Shown in pieces: positions 45,661-56,918 of a stretch of DNA of 64,000 nt. The stretch is taken from NCBI RefSeq assembly GCF_030272615.1, contig NC_081414.1:236890233-236954232 (forward strand), read 5' to 3'. Every line of letters begins with the position of its first letter. The stretch's first letter is position 1. The position numbers were made by a program, and so were the translations under genes. This DNA comes from Cryptomeria japonica (Eukaryota; Streptophyta; Pinopsida; Cupressales; Cupressaceae). The notes beneath the pieces were generated by a model. That model had not been told where the DNA came from, made no database searches, and was given only the letters and a program-made list of their open reading frames with translations.

Positions 45661-46865
45661 GGTCAAATTAATCATTTGAAATATAATTTATATTTGAAGG
45701 TCATTTATAATGTATTTGAATCCATTTGGAATGATTTGTAAGACTTGGAAGCCTAAAAATGTAAGCAAGTCCTGATTATGTCCTAGTTGTCCATATAGGC
45801 CCTTATAGATCAAGATGGTCAAAATTGTATAAAAGGCCATGAGAAGGATATCAAGTATGTAAAAGGTATTAAATAGATTATTTGGACATTTTTATGAGGT
45901 TTTTACAATTTGGAGAGTCATTAAGAAAAAGTGTCAAAGTTGCAAGAAAATTGCAAAAGTGCAACATTTGCAAAAATGTAAGAGTGCAAAAATTGCACAT
46001 AAAGTTGTAAAAGGGAAGATGAAGGGTCATAAAGGTAGTTGGATGGCTTATAACTACCAAAGAGTCTATAAATATGTTGTATTGGTCGAACCAAATCATT
46101 ATTTGAATAATAGAGAAGAAAGGAGAACATTTTGAATACATTTTGGTGCTATCTACTATTGTTATTTTGGTTGGCTTTCCAGTTTTTGTGTTGGTTCCAG
46201 GCCTTGTACGACTATGTATGGCCTGGAAACCTTTGTATATGTATAATGGATAGTTAGATATATTAATTACCTTTCTTTTCCTTTTTTTTTGGAGTTATTA
46301 TGTTTAGAAATGAAGAAGATATGGAAGTTTTGGTGAAAGTTGTTAATTGCAGATTTGATACTTCCTGAGAACAGTCACATTGCAGTGTATAGTATGAACT
46401 CATATGATATTATTAAGACCTATAAATAGAATTATTGGAAAGATATGTGAATCATATTTCTTTTCCCTTTTGTTTGAGGCACTTTTTTTTATATTTGAGA
46501 AAGTTATGAAGGTTTTGGTGAAAACCGTTTGGAACTACCCAAAACCTTGATTCACTGCGACCAATTTTAGAAAACGCATCATAACTTTGGATTTAACCGT
46601 TGGATCTTTCTGTAATTTGGAGAAAAGTTTTATAAATACCATTTCTATAATTTTACTGGAGAGATTGTCTTGGTGATTTATATTTTAAGAGTTATTAATG
46701 ACTGTTCATGACTGTAATTTCATGACCAGAATAGAGTAAATTTCACAGTTTGGACAAATTCTTGGTTTTCATTTGCAAGAAATGAATAGATGAAGGGTTT
46801 AAATCATTCAAGTTAAATGCATGATATATGGAGAAGATTTGATAATGGTTATTTGGTTGATGTTT
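45645..46865. mobile_element. Insertion of about 1.2 kb inside the gag of element A, type unresolved
   Basis: Gag sequence stops near 45640 (GAGAPM-like frame) and resumes at about 46866 (APHQEPRQRQQNYKPKRAYT). Between them is AT-rich sequence with no ORF, a TATA-like CTATAAATATG at about 46068, a CCAGGCCTTGTACGACTATG segment and its near-inverse GTATGGCCTGGAAACC close by. It resembles a solo LTR, but I could not find a clean TG...CA boundary with a duplication. Confidence 0.5.
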
Positions 46866-47581
46866 TCATGATGCTCCGCATCAAGAACCAAGACAACGAC
46901 AGCAAAATTATAAACCAAAACGTGCATACACTCCCTTAGGGGAACCTATTGAAATAGTTTTACGTCAATTGGTCTCTTCAAATATGGTGACCTTACCAAA
47001 GACATCTAATTATGAACCTCGGTCAAACCTCCATGGTGGAGGGATAATGAACATTGCGAATTCCATCAAGGGAAAGGGCATAAAACTAGTAACTGTCATA
47101 GATTGAAAGATCTTGTTCAGGATCTTATTGACAGAGGAGAGATTGAAATTGAAGGACACGACCCAAAAACCTCAAATAATGATCATCTCATGTTTAAGAC
47201 TTCGCTTTCATCACAAGATCAAAGAGGTCCTTCCACTTCAGGATGAAACATCGATACCAATGATTATACGCAAGCCACCTATAATTACATTGTGAATCAC
47301 CTACATGATGTCGATGAACAAATTGCAACCATTACCATCAAAGATCCAAGCCCTACCTGTAATGTTGTTACGCGTCGTAGCAAGATCACCATTGAAGCAG
47401 CTCCACAAGGCACAACCTCCATCCCAAAGTAGTATAACCTTGTGGAACAATTAGATAAGACATCCGCACTTATATCCATCTTAGAGCTTTGTACCTATCC
47501 CCATCTAATAAAACAATCTTGGATCAAGCTCTCTAAGAGGCGTCAGTCCCTGCCAATCTAAATACAGATCAATTTCAAGCT
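46866..47581 (+). pseudogene. Element A gag C-terminus with CCHH-like zinc knuckle, and spacer
   Basis: After the insertion the gag frame resumes: YTPLGEPIEIVLRQLVSSN, LPKTSNYEP, then CEFHQGKGHKTSNC (47055-47096; C-x2-H-x4-H-x4-C, a variant knuckle common in this group), and HRLKDLVQDLIDRGEIEIEG. A frameshift lies near 47020. From about 47200 to 47581 the frame is less clear, with pieces such as VNHLHDVDEQIATITIKDP, leading to the protease. Confidence 0.75.
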
Positions 47582-48190
47582 ATGATGGGTAATCTGAGGT
47601 CATCACCATGTCTCACTTTCTCTGAAAGTGACAATACATCCTTCCAACAACCTCATAACACCTCACTCCATATTGAAGGATTTATCAACCAACACAGGAT
47701 CAAGCGAGTCTTGATCGACAATGGAACAGGCCTAAATATATGTACATTACAATTGGTCACAGCATTGGGATATGTAGTTGAATCAGTGGATCCCCGCAAA
47801 AAGATAACAATAAAAGCCTATGATGATGCGGAGCGTTCTTCCAAAGGAGCAGTTGTGTTACCAATCCGAGTGGGCCCAGTAGTGAAGCACATCATATGTC
47901 AAGTTTTGGACCTTCCTTTGCCGTATAATTTGTTGTTAGGAAGACCTTGGATACACGCCATGCAAGTCATTCCATCCACTTATCACCAGTGTATCAAATT
48001 TCCTCATAACGGTGTATAAATTACAATCCTTGGTGATACAAACCCATTTGCATATTGTAACAATATCAACCATCGGCTAGAGATCATCGTTGCCAACAAC
48101 AAAGAAGTTATCCCATCCACATCATATGTAAGTCCAGATTCTCTTTCCAATTCAAACACCATTATACCCAAACAAGAGAAGCTAAAAATG
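47582..48190 (+). pseudogene. Element A aspartic protease
   Basis: The frame holds HIEGFINQHRIKRVLIDNGT with GLNICTLQLVTALGY (catalytic DNG, as usual in plant gypsy relatives with DNGSALN), AYDDAERSSKGAVVLPIRVG, and LPYNLLLGRPWIHAMQVIPS with HQCIKFPHNG, the hallmark end of this protease. A TAA at 48017-48019 interrupts the frame directly after NGV. The protease would cut the gag-pol polyprotein. It is in the same frame as the reverse transcriptase and integrase. Confidence 0.88.
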
Positions 48191-48526
48191 AAAATGGCAG
48201 AGGAAGGTCCTGGGGAATACAATCTAAGCCAACTCTTTTGTGTTGGGCAACTACCTACTTCCCCTAGAACTCACGGTAAGCCTCAAAGGTTACTTCAAGC
48301 ACCACTAGCAAAGTTGGCATACACTTTGACACCTTTTATCCTTGGAAAGAGTCAAGAAGAGGAGATCAGAGATGAGGACTTAGCAGAATGGATCTATAAA
48401 GACCTTATCACCACAGAAATCCCACAAGCTAAGCTTCCCATAGATAAATATGGCAAAGGCCTTACCATTATGCAAAGAATGGGCTATGATGGTCAGGTTT
48501 CTTTAGGACCTCACAAGAAAGGATGA
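48191..48526 (+). pseudogene. Element A pol: G-patch-like segment after the protease
   Basis: This stretch is in the pol frame: EEGPGEYNLSQLFCVGQL, then AEWIYKDLITTEI and YGKGLTIMQRMGYDGQVSLG at about 48449-48508, ending PHKKG and a TGA at 48524-48526. Conserved glycines (G-x-x-I-M-Q-x-M-G-Y and the later L-G) give the pattern of a G-patch, an RNA-binding motif also known next to some retroviral proteases. Role here is inferred only. Confidence 0.6.
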
Positions 48527-49760
48527 CACAAACCGTTACAGCCAGAATTAAAGCCTAAAGATAACACTAGATTAGGCTTTAAAAAGGAGACTCTTCCTAA
48601 GCTCATATTCAAAGGAAAACCCAGCAAACCTCTATATCAGCTTAATACTCTAAAGAGGTCACCCTTGATTATATCAACAGCACCAAGCACCGTACCAACT
48701 ACCCTAATGAGGCTGAGAATCCCTGCAATACCATCCACAGCACCAATCATCCCACCATTCAAACCAACAACCCCATCAATAGCAGCAACCGAATCAAAAG
48801 CACCATTTTCAGTATCAGAACCCCCAGCAGTATCGACAGCATTGATAATTCCATCAGAAGCAGTAGATTCAACAATGTCGATACTCCCAGTATCGGATTC
48901 ACTAATCCCAATAATCCTTCCTGCAGCACCAACCATTCCATCTCCAAAGGTACATCATTCGATTACACCTGTAGTGTTCAACTCAAAAGATATCCCGATT
49001 TGGTATAGTAATCGGATGCTGGAAAGCGACTCAAAGACCGACTCACATGAGTGGGAATTTGATTCCGTACAGCTCTATACTTCAAATGAGGAAGATGCAT
49101 CACCACCTCCACCTCACAAAGAAATCCCTGTTTACGGAGAAGCACAAATTAAAACCTCTTGGGTTCCTGAACTAGAAACACCTTCCACAAACCCTACGTC
49201 ACATCCTACGCCTGATTCTGACAAGGAGAGTACCATCAATGACCTTCACCACAACGTCTTGACCCTCTCTGACACATCTTATGAACTTAACCTGATCGAT
49301 GAGGTAATGCCCATTATCCATCCTGAACTCATCGAATGGAACCAACCTAATCCCCCATGCCTAGACCAATTCCAAAATGATGAGGCAATCATTGACTTTT
49401 TGGAACTACGGGATAATATACCAAGCGGGGATCACAAAGTTGGATTCGCCATCAAACTTAATAGTGCAACATACTTTGGGGCGGATGCCAAACCTTTCAG
49501 CTGCAAAAATATTACAATAAAACATGGACCTTCTAGTGCAAACCACACTGTGGCACTGTTTGATCCCAAAAAAGTAAAAAGAAAGAGTGTATCCAATGGT
49601 GAAAACCTCTATGAGGTGCCTGAGGATGAAAGGTTTGACATCCTCCCCTCTAGTACAAATCAGGAACGATCAACAATCCTTATTGAGGAAACAAAAGAAT
49701 TCAACGTGGGGACCCCTAAGACTCCTCACCACATACATCTGGCATCTCTTTTAACTTCAT
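48527..49760 (+). pseudogene. Element A pol: low-complexity linker before reverse transcriptase
   Basis: The open frame from 48527 to a TAG at 49760-49762 has a Pro/Ser/Thr/Ile-rich stretch (IPSTAPIIPPFKPTTPSIAA), an acidic middle (SNEEDASPPPPHKE, HPELIEWNQPNPPCLD) and a region ending HIHLASLLTS. Sequences of this type separate protease and reverse transcriptase in Tat elements and are variable. No catalytic motif. Confidence 0.65.
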
Positions 49761-49762
49761 AG

Positions 49763-50580
49763 GAACAACCTAAGTTTGTAGAATTCTTCCAGAAGCGTCA
49801 AATCAACTTTGCATGGTCATATGCAGACATGTCTGGTCTTGATCCTGATTTAGTCATGCATCACCTCACTGTAGCAGAAGTGGCTAAACCAGTAAACCAG
49901 AAGCTTTGCAAGGTGCACCCCCAGATTGTGGTATCTGCCAAAGAAGAACTTAAGAAACTCACGGATGTTGGTTTTATTAGACCAATTGATTATGTAGATT
50001 GGATATCCAACATTGTACCTGTCGGCAAACCAAATGGGGGCATCTGTATCTGTACTGGCTTCAGAGATCTAAACAAGGCATGTCCTAAAGATGACTTCCC
50101 CCTAGAAAACATTGACATGATCATGGACCTAACAGCAAGACATGCCATGCTTTCTCTCATGGATAGCTTTTCAGGGTACAACCGGATAAAGATCACTCTA
50201 GAGGACCAACATAAAATTGCCTTCACACATCCATGGGGAATATACTGTTGGAATGTAATGCCTTTTGGTCTAAAGAATGCAGGGGTGACCTATCAAAGAG
50301 AAATGACCCACATCTTTCGTGATATGATGCATACTATAATGGAGGATTATGTCGATGACTTACTGGCAAAATCATTGACAAGAGAAGGTCATCTGGACAT
50401 ATTAGAGAAAATCTTTGACAAACTGGAACAATATCATGTTTCACTCAACCCAAAGAAATGTGTCTTTGGAGTAACCTCAGGGAAGCTTCTAGGATACATT
50501 ATCTCAAGCAAAGGCATTAAGGTCGACCTGGAAAAGGTTAAAGCAATCATGGACATGCCGCCTCCGAGAAACATCAGTCA
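49763..50580 (+). pseudogene. Element A reverse transcriptase
   Basis: This follows the TAG at 49760 in the same frame: FFQKRQINFAWSYADMSGLD, MHHLTVAEVAKPVNQK, PIDYVDWISNIVPVGKPNGG, FRDLNKACPKDDFPLENID, SLMDSFSGYNRIKI, HPWGIYCWNVMPFGLKNAGV and the catalytic DYVDDLLAKS at 50346-50375, followed by NPKKCVFGVTSGKLLGYIIS. The metal-binding aspartates are present. No stop lies in the domain, so the gap between stops (49760 and 50918) covers the whole reverse transcriptase. It copies the element RNA into DNA. Confidence 0.95.
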
Positions 50581-51185
50581 GCTAAGGACATTACAAGGGC
50601 AGCTACAATCCATCCAAAGATTCATTGCACAACTAGCAAATAAGTGTCACCCCTTTACACACATGTTACACAAAAACATTCGTTTTCAATGGGATTCCAA
50701 ATGCCATCAAGCATTACAGATGCTTAAGGACTATCTCATGAATACACCATTGTTGATCCCACCAGATCCAAGTAGACCTCTATTGCTCTATATTTCAACA
50801 ACTAATACAACATTGGGAGTATTGTTGGCTCAACATAATGCAGAAGGGAAAGAGTGCATTGTATACTACATTTCTCGCACACTGGTCGGCTATGAACTCA
50901 ATTACACACCTATTGAGTGAGCTTGCCTAGCAGTAATCTTGGCAGCCACTAAACTGAGGCACTACCTATTAACACATAAAATACAACTCATTGCAAAGAT
51001 CGATCCACTAAAGTACTTACTTGGAAAAGAAGCATTGACAGACCGCTTGGCCAAATGGGTGATGATTCTGAGTGAATTTGACATCGAGTATGTGGACTGT
51101 AAGGCTATCAAGGGCCAAGTTATTGCAGATCAGTTGGCCAATGCACCCCTCACACGTGATCATCCTCTTGTTTCCAATTTTCCAG
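50581..51185 (+). pseudogene. Element A RNase H (gypsy type)
   Basis: It includes the connection region (LQGQLQSIQRFIAQLANKC) and RNase H motifs RPLLLYISTTNTTLGVLLAQ, CIVYYISRTLVGYELNYTPIE, then a TGA at 50918-50920 and ACLAVILAATKLRHYLLTHK with the DPLKYLL motif. The catalytic residue expected in LYIST is Ser instead of the Asp usual in active gypsy RNase H. Loss of activity in this first domain is known for elements that carry a second RNase H. Confidence 0.85.
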
Positions 51186-51577
51186 ATGAAGAGATCTTCA
51201 TGATCACAACAGCACAACCATGGAAACTATACTTTGATGGTTCCTATACTAGACATGGCTCAGGGGTAGGCATTCTGTTTATCACACCTCAAGGTGACAG
51301 CATCCTGAAGTCTTATAGGCTAACTTTTCCATGTACAAACAACATAGCAGAATATGAGGCCTTGATCACAGGACTCAGACTAGCCATACAATGGAAACTG
51401 AAAGAGCTACAAATATATGGCGACTCCCAACTGATCATCTGACAAGTCACAGATGAATATCAGACCAAGGATGATAAACTCATGTCGTACAAGCAAATGG
51501 TGGACAGTTTAAAAGCATCATTTACGACTATCACCTTTGAGTAGATACCCAAAGATCATAATCGAGTTGTTGACGCC
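51186..51577 (+). pseudogene. Element A second RNase H (archaeal type, aRNH)
   Basis: The frame gives WKLYFDGSYTRHGSGVGILF, then FPCTNNIAEYEALITGLRLA, ELQIYGDSQLII and, after a TGA (51440-51442) and a TAG (51542-51544), DHNRVVDAMA. The four acidic positions (FDGS, EYEAL, GDSQ, VDAM) are all present, so the active-site set is complete. This extra domain marks the Tat lineage. It is the domain that element B interrupts in element C. Confidence 0.9.
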
Positions 51578-52969
51578 ATGGCTACAATTTCATCTCTCTT
51601 AGATCTTCCACAAAATTCAACACACTATGAGTTTTTGGTAGAACAGCTTTGGATTCCCGCTTATGATATCCCCGAATCTGAGATATGTCACCTTGTCGGT
51701 TCCAAATCCTCATGGTACAGTGAGTTATACACCTACCTACGTGATCACACACTTCCTCCTAACCAATCGAATAACCAACGCAAAACCTTCATTCGCCAAA
51801 CCACTCGATACACCATCATTGCTGAAACCCTATACCGATGTAGTCTTGATGGTACTCTCCTTCGATGTTTGGAACAGGATGAGATAACAAAGACCTTGGA
51901 AGAGGTATATGAAGGAATTTGTGGGACTCACTCAAGCGGTCCTTCCTTAGCAAAGAAGATCATGCGCGTTGGATACTATTGGTCATCCATGGAAAAAGAC
52001 TCCTACTATTTTGTCTGAAAATGCAAGAAATGCCAAGTTCATGGAGACCTGATACATGCACCAGCACAGGAATTGTAACCAATCACAACACCATGGCCCT
52101 TTTGTCAATGGGGACTTGACCTTATGGGTAAAATTCATCCATCTTCATCCAACGGCCACAAATTCATTATTACTACCACCGAATACTTCACAAAGTGGAT
52201 CGAAGTTGTTCCACTTACCCAAGTCACTGGCAAGCATATCGCCTCATTCATCCTTAATTACATCATCTGCCGGTATGGTGTACCCATTTTCATCATCACA
52301 TATAACGGGCTTCCTTTCAAAAATCAGGATGTCTGTGAGCATTGTGAGAAGTTTCACATCCAACACCACTTTTCCACTCCCTATTACCCACAAGGCAATG
52401 GTCATGTTGAAGCATCAAACAAGAACATATTGAGAATCCTCAAGAAGATAGTCAATGATGTCAGCCGTAATTGGCACGTTCAATTAAATCCAGCACTATG
52501 GGCATATCAAACTAGCATTCGAACCCCTACAGGCGCAACTCCCTACTCACTGGTCTATGGAGTAGAAGCCATCCTTCCTATTGAAGTCGAGATACCATCT
52601 CTACGGGTTTCCTTGCATAATCTGATAGATGATGAAGCATACCGAGTCTCCTGTCTCCAAGACTTGGAACTACTTGATGAAAGGCGACAAGCTGCATGCA
52701 ACCACCTTAACGCCTATCAAAAGCACATGAGTAGAAGCTATAATCATCGAGTTAGACCTCATGCATTTGAGGTAGGTGATCTTGCTCTCAGAGATAATCC
52801 TCATAACCAACCAAACAAAGAACATCATGGAAAGTTTGAATCTAACTGGCTGGGTCCATATGTTATCACTACGGTCTTTGGGTCTGGGACATATCAATTG
52901 GCTACTTCAGAAGGAGAATCGCTAGCAGATCCGATCAACAACATGCACCTCAAACGGTTTCATACATAA
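51578..52969 (+). pseudogene. Element A integrase
   Basis: Zinc domain: EEVYEGICGTHSSGPSLAKK, MRVGYYWSSMEKD, then a TGA at 52016-52018 and KCKKCQVHGDLIHAP; the first His of the expected HEG motif is Tyr. A TAA at 52076-52078 follows. Core: GLDLMGKIHPSSSNGHKFII (first Asp), FIITYNGLPFKNQD (second catalytic Asp replaced by Tyr), GNGHVEASNKN (Glu present). C-terminal: MNPALWAYQT-type sequence at 52480-52520, VEAILPIEVEIPSLRV, and HGKFESNWLGPYVITTVFGS to the stop at 52967-52969. The stops and the Asp-to-Tyr change make it inactive. Confidence 0.93.
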
Positions 52970-55171
52970 GCTATACAGAGCATCAGACTCCAATGCATAT
53001 CAGAAAAACATCAAAAACATTCAGATAAATGTTCTGAAGAAAATACAAAAAAATCAAAATAGTAAAGAAAAATCATACATCCAAATGGTGAACAACCACT
53101 CTGGTGGCACCTTGGGTAAGTACGATGGTGAAAACCTGGCAAATAGGCACCACTCATAAGGCTATGGCTCCATTGTCTTTTAGACTTGTTGTGATCACAT
53201 TCATTGTATCCACTCATCCATCAGTTAAAACCATGGCTTGTTATTAATCTGCAATCAAGGATAGGACTTCATGCGTCCTGCATCCCGCTTTTTCATAGTC
53301 ATGTCTAAACTAGGGGAAATATTCTTAAACCTATTGATGGAAGTGGATTCTACATTATAATTCATTGAGTTTTTCATTCAACATTGTCTCACAAAATCCA
53401 AAAACATTCAAAATTGTCTCACAAAATCCAAAAACATTCGAAAATTGTCTCACAGAAATCCAAAAACATTCAAAACTGTCTGACAAAATGCCAAAAACAT
53501 TCAAAAACGCTCACAAAATCCAAAAACATCATAAAACATCAAAAATCAATCAAAAACATGGCAATGCATAAAAAAATCCATTGTACATACGCATCGAAAC
53601 AAACATCAAACAAATATTTTAAGCTACTCAAAACGATGATCACTTATCAAATCAACCAAACAATCAACACAGGTACACACAACTGTCTTAACAAGGATGC
53701 ATCCTTCCTTACCCAAAACAAAGACATGATAACATTTTCTTTGACAAGAAAATTTTGTTTAAGCTATCAAGTACTTGGTCAGTTTGATAAGTTATTTATT
53801 CATTTACATCAAGTTCGTACGCTACTCCGAGATATCCACAAGTGATTAGAGTGGCCGAGATGGTTCCTAAGTATCATTTTGTTTATTATCTGCAAATTAT
53901 TCCAATGAAGTTTTGGGGAATGTACTAATGGTATCTACATGGGAAGTTCACTAAGCTACGTGATCTTATGCAAAATACAGTCATGGATCACTATGGCTTG
54001 CGGACTACAGCATATACCTCGACCATATGAGCATGAACCATTATGGAGGGTCCATATTCTTTATCTATGTTGCTTTCTTACAAGTACAATGCTCCAAACT
54101 CGGTTCCTACTACCTCATCCAAGATTGATACAACCATGCTCAATGATGAAAAATAAAGCACTATGGATCATCATTCCATCTCATCTATAAATATTGAATT
54201 ATGTTGCATTCCATCCATCCATACATTCATGATAGTTGCATATCATTCATACATAGTAATGACAATGGATGCATGCTCTATTTTGCTCTTCTTCCATAGG
54301 AATGGGTCCTAGGTCCTTCATTTCTTTTATCTAACATTGAATCCCCCCCTCACCCTCCATATCTTGGTCATCATCATAAATTGCATACCCTGCATCAGTT
54401 CCCATCAACCCAATCAAGCCAGTTATTCTGTCTACACAGACACATCGACTCATGCACACCTAGACTATCAATAGATACTTTGATCAAGTATCTTCGGGTC
54501 TCAACAAGTAATCAATTATGGCAAACCTATACTACAACAGGCATTTATCACAATAACCTAATCTCAATGGGGCAGCTATGATTCACCACAATCATCCATC
54601 ACACACATACACTATCAATTGCTCAATCAATCCAACACAATTAAGACAGACAATTTCATCAATTGTCTCAAGTCTCAACAAGTATTTTGCTTCAGATACC
54701 CTGACTTCATCGGGCAATTACATCAATTGTCTAAGTCACAGCAGGTCACTTTGATTCACTTACTCAGACTTTATCCTATCCAAGCGAACAACTGACATCA
54801 ATTGTCACGCTTTGACTCAACCGGGGCAATTAAACCAATTGCACCAGACTGTCCAACCAATTTTGATCAATTGTACAGTATCAATCAAAAGCACAAACAC
54901 TACATTTGCACCGTGACCTCGTGTACTTTTGCAGCTTGTCGTTTCCCCATAGTCACTTCGTCTTCTCCCATTCTTTCACCCTAACTTCTAAATTCTTCTA
55001 TTTTACCTATCCCCAACTTCTTTCTCTTTTTTCAAAAGATCGCCCGATTTTTTGAATTTTTCGGCCCATCGCTCGAGGGGGCATACCACCCATTAAATTA
55101 ACATTTATGGGGCATATTTCTCATACCTATCTTTCTTTCTTTGAAACGCTGCAATAAAGTCGCACCGTTTC
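52970..55171 (+). other. 3' untranslated region of element A (2.2 kb), with repeats
   Basis: This long 3' UTR has no supported ORF. It holds a tandem array of 30-31-bp units at 53383-53530, the phrase ATCAATTGTC repeated at about 54657, 54721 and 54797, and several CAATT-rich segments. Long 3' UTRs with tandem repeats are usual in Tat and Ogre elements. Confidence 0.75.
53383..53530 (+). repeat. Tandem array of 30-31-bp units in the 3' UTR of element A
   Basis: About five units of the form ATTGTCTCACAAAATCC plus AAAAACATTCAAA start at 53383, 53413, 53444 and about 53475; a shorter one lies after 53500. The later units are more diverged. Confidence 0.9.
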
Positions 55172-55184
55172 AAAGAGGGGCAAA
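55172..55184 (+). other. Polypurine tract of element A
   Basis: AAAGAGGGGCAAA directly precedes the LTR start TGTAGACAC. Confidence 0.85.
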
Positions 55185-56913
55185 TGTAGACACATAAATC
55201 TGTCCACTTAATTAAATGAATATTTAGTATTTATTTGATTATTTAACCATCAATCAATAATTAATTAAATTAATATTTAATTAATTCATCTTAACCCTCT
55301 TCTCCTATTAATCAAATAAATTATTCAGTTTATTTGATTTAATTCACTTAACCAAATTCAGACCATTAATTAAATAAATAAATCATATTTGTTTAATTAA
55401 ATCTTCTCTCACATTTAAATAAATTAATATTTATTTAAATCCCCCAAAATCCCACCTCTCACATTTAAATAAATTAACATTTATTTAAATCACCTTTATC
55501 CTCCACCCACTTGCATTTTCCTACAAATGCAAGTTGCACAACTATTTTAAATCCTATTTATCCTCGCCCACTTGAAACCTTTAATGGCTTCCTTAAAGTC
55601 TTCAAACTTAATGGCTTCCTTCTAGAGTCTTCTCAAGCCTTTAATGGTTTCCTTTAAAGTCTTCAAACTCAATGGCTTCCTTCTAGAGCCTTCTTAAGCC
55701 TTTAATGGTTTCCCTTGAAGTCTTCAAACTCAATGGCTTCCTTCTAAATTCTTCTTAATCCTTTAATGGTTTCCCTCAAAGTCTTCAAGCATTTAATGCA
55801 TTATCTTCATTTTTCTCATGTAAATAAATTAAGATTTATTTAAATAAAATCCAAAATTCACATTCACATTTAAATAAATTAATATTTATTTAAATATCTA
55901 TCCAAATCACTTGCATTCTCCTACAAAATCCACTTGCATGCCTAAATCCCTTCTAGATTCTTCTAACTCCTTCTAATTAGCCTAATCATATCCTAATCAT
56001 TGTCACATTCCTAAATAAAAGGAAGTCACTTCTCAAAAACCTCCAAAGTCTTCAATAACCATTAAAGGCTTTATCTCTTCAAATGGTTAACCTCTAAAGT
56101 CTTCCAAACCATTAAAGGCTCTTACATAACCATTAATGGTTAACTCACCTTTTACCTTTGGTTAGAGATTTTCCTCTAACTTAACCATCCTTTTGACTCA
56201 TAGGTCTCTTCAAAGCATTTATTTCTTTGACTAAGGTAACCATTTAACCCTTGCACATTCATGTATCCCTTGGATAAAAGGAATATCCATTAACCTAACC
56301 CTAACCCAACCCCCTAGGGTAACCATCATGTCCCCTAAAGCATTTAATGCTCCTTATATCTCCTCTCAAGCCTCCTCATGGTGACACTTGTCAACATGGA
56401 ATTGGGTTGAAAGTCTCACATGGATTGAATATCTTTCAATCCTAACCCTTGTTAAGATTGCTCAATCTTAACCCTTCATTTCCCCATTTCTTCTATAAAT
56501 AGAACCCTTCTCCTCAAGCAAAGAAGGAAGAATTAGAGTATTGTTGCTATTATTGGTATTAGCATAGAGCTTTTTCGTAGCATCACTATCTACACTTCCA
56601 TAGCATTTGTTTATCACATCCAGCCATCTTGAATCTCCATATGGCATCCATGGCTAGTGCTAAAAGTTGAGAGCTACACTCATTTGGGACTTGGAGAGGG
56701 GAGAAACAAGGGATAAGCATCAAAAGGCATCATGGAAGCATCTTAGGGAGGCTCTTCTCCTTTCTTTTGTTTTGTTAAACTTCTTTCATGCTTTTTGAAA
56801 TCTCTTTTGATATGTTTGGAATGGTTTTTAGTTCTTTGTTTTGATTTTATGGTTGAAACTAACTTATTAACATTGAACTTTGTTGTTGCCTTGTCCCCAT
56901 TTCCATGACATCA
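55185..56913 (+). repeat. 3' LTR of element A
   Basis: It has the same termini as the partner at 40289. Its 62-bp unit array (about 55570-55795) has one unit more than the 5' LTR. TATA box at 56494-56501. Confidence 0.95.
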
Positions 56914-56918
56914 CCTAC
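56914..56918. repeat. Target-site duplication CCTAC of element A (right copy)
   Basis: It differs from the left copy CCTAT by one transition. The gag frame of B is restored when A plus one copy is removed. Confidence 0.8.

Larger units (their letters stand above)
40289..56913 (+). mobile_element. Element A: Tat-type Ty3/gypsy retrotransposon (16.6 kb)
   Basis: It is bounded by LTRs of 1724 bp (40289-42012) and 1729 bp (55185-56913) and the duplication CCTAT/CCTAC. Order: LTR, leader with tandem repeats, gag (with a 1.2-kb insertion), protease, G-patch-like motif, linker, reverse transcriptase, RNase H, second RNase H of archaeal type, integrase, a 2.2-kb 3' UTR, polypurine tract, LTR. Two RNase H domains mark the Tat lineage (with Ogre and Retand). 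From 47582 to 52969 all domains are in one frame with eight stops. LTRs differ by about 5 % over 245 bp, so it is the youngest large insertion here, but it is inactive. Confidence 0.95.

Noticed and set aside
48637-48947. Minus-strand frames rich in Gly, Val and Leu
   Set aside because: Antisense of the Pro/Ser/Thr-rich linker in element A pol.
53383-53530. Regular 30-bp direct repeats that could suggest a CRISPR array
   Set aside because: The units are contiguous without unique spacers, in a plant retroelement 3' UTR.
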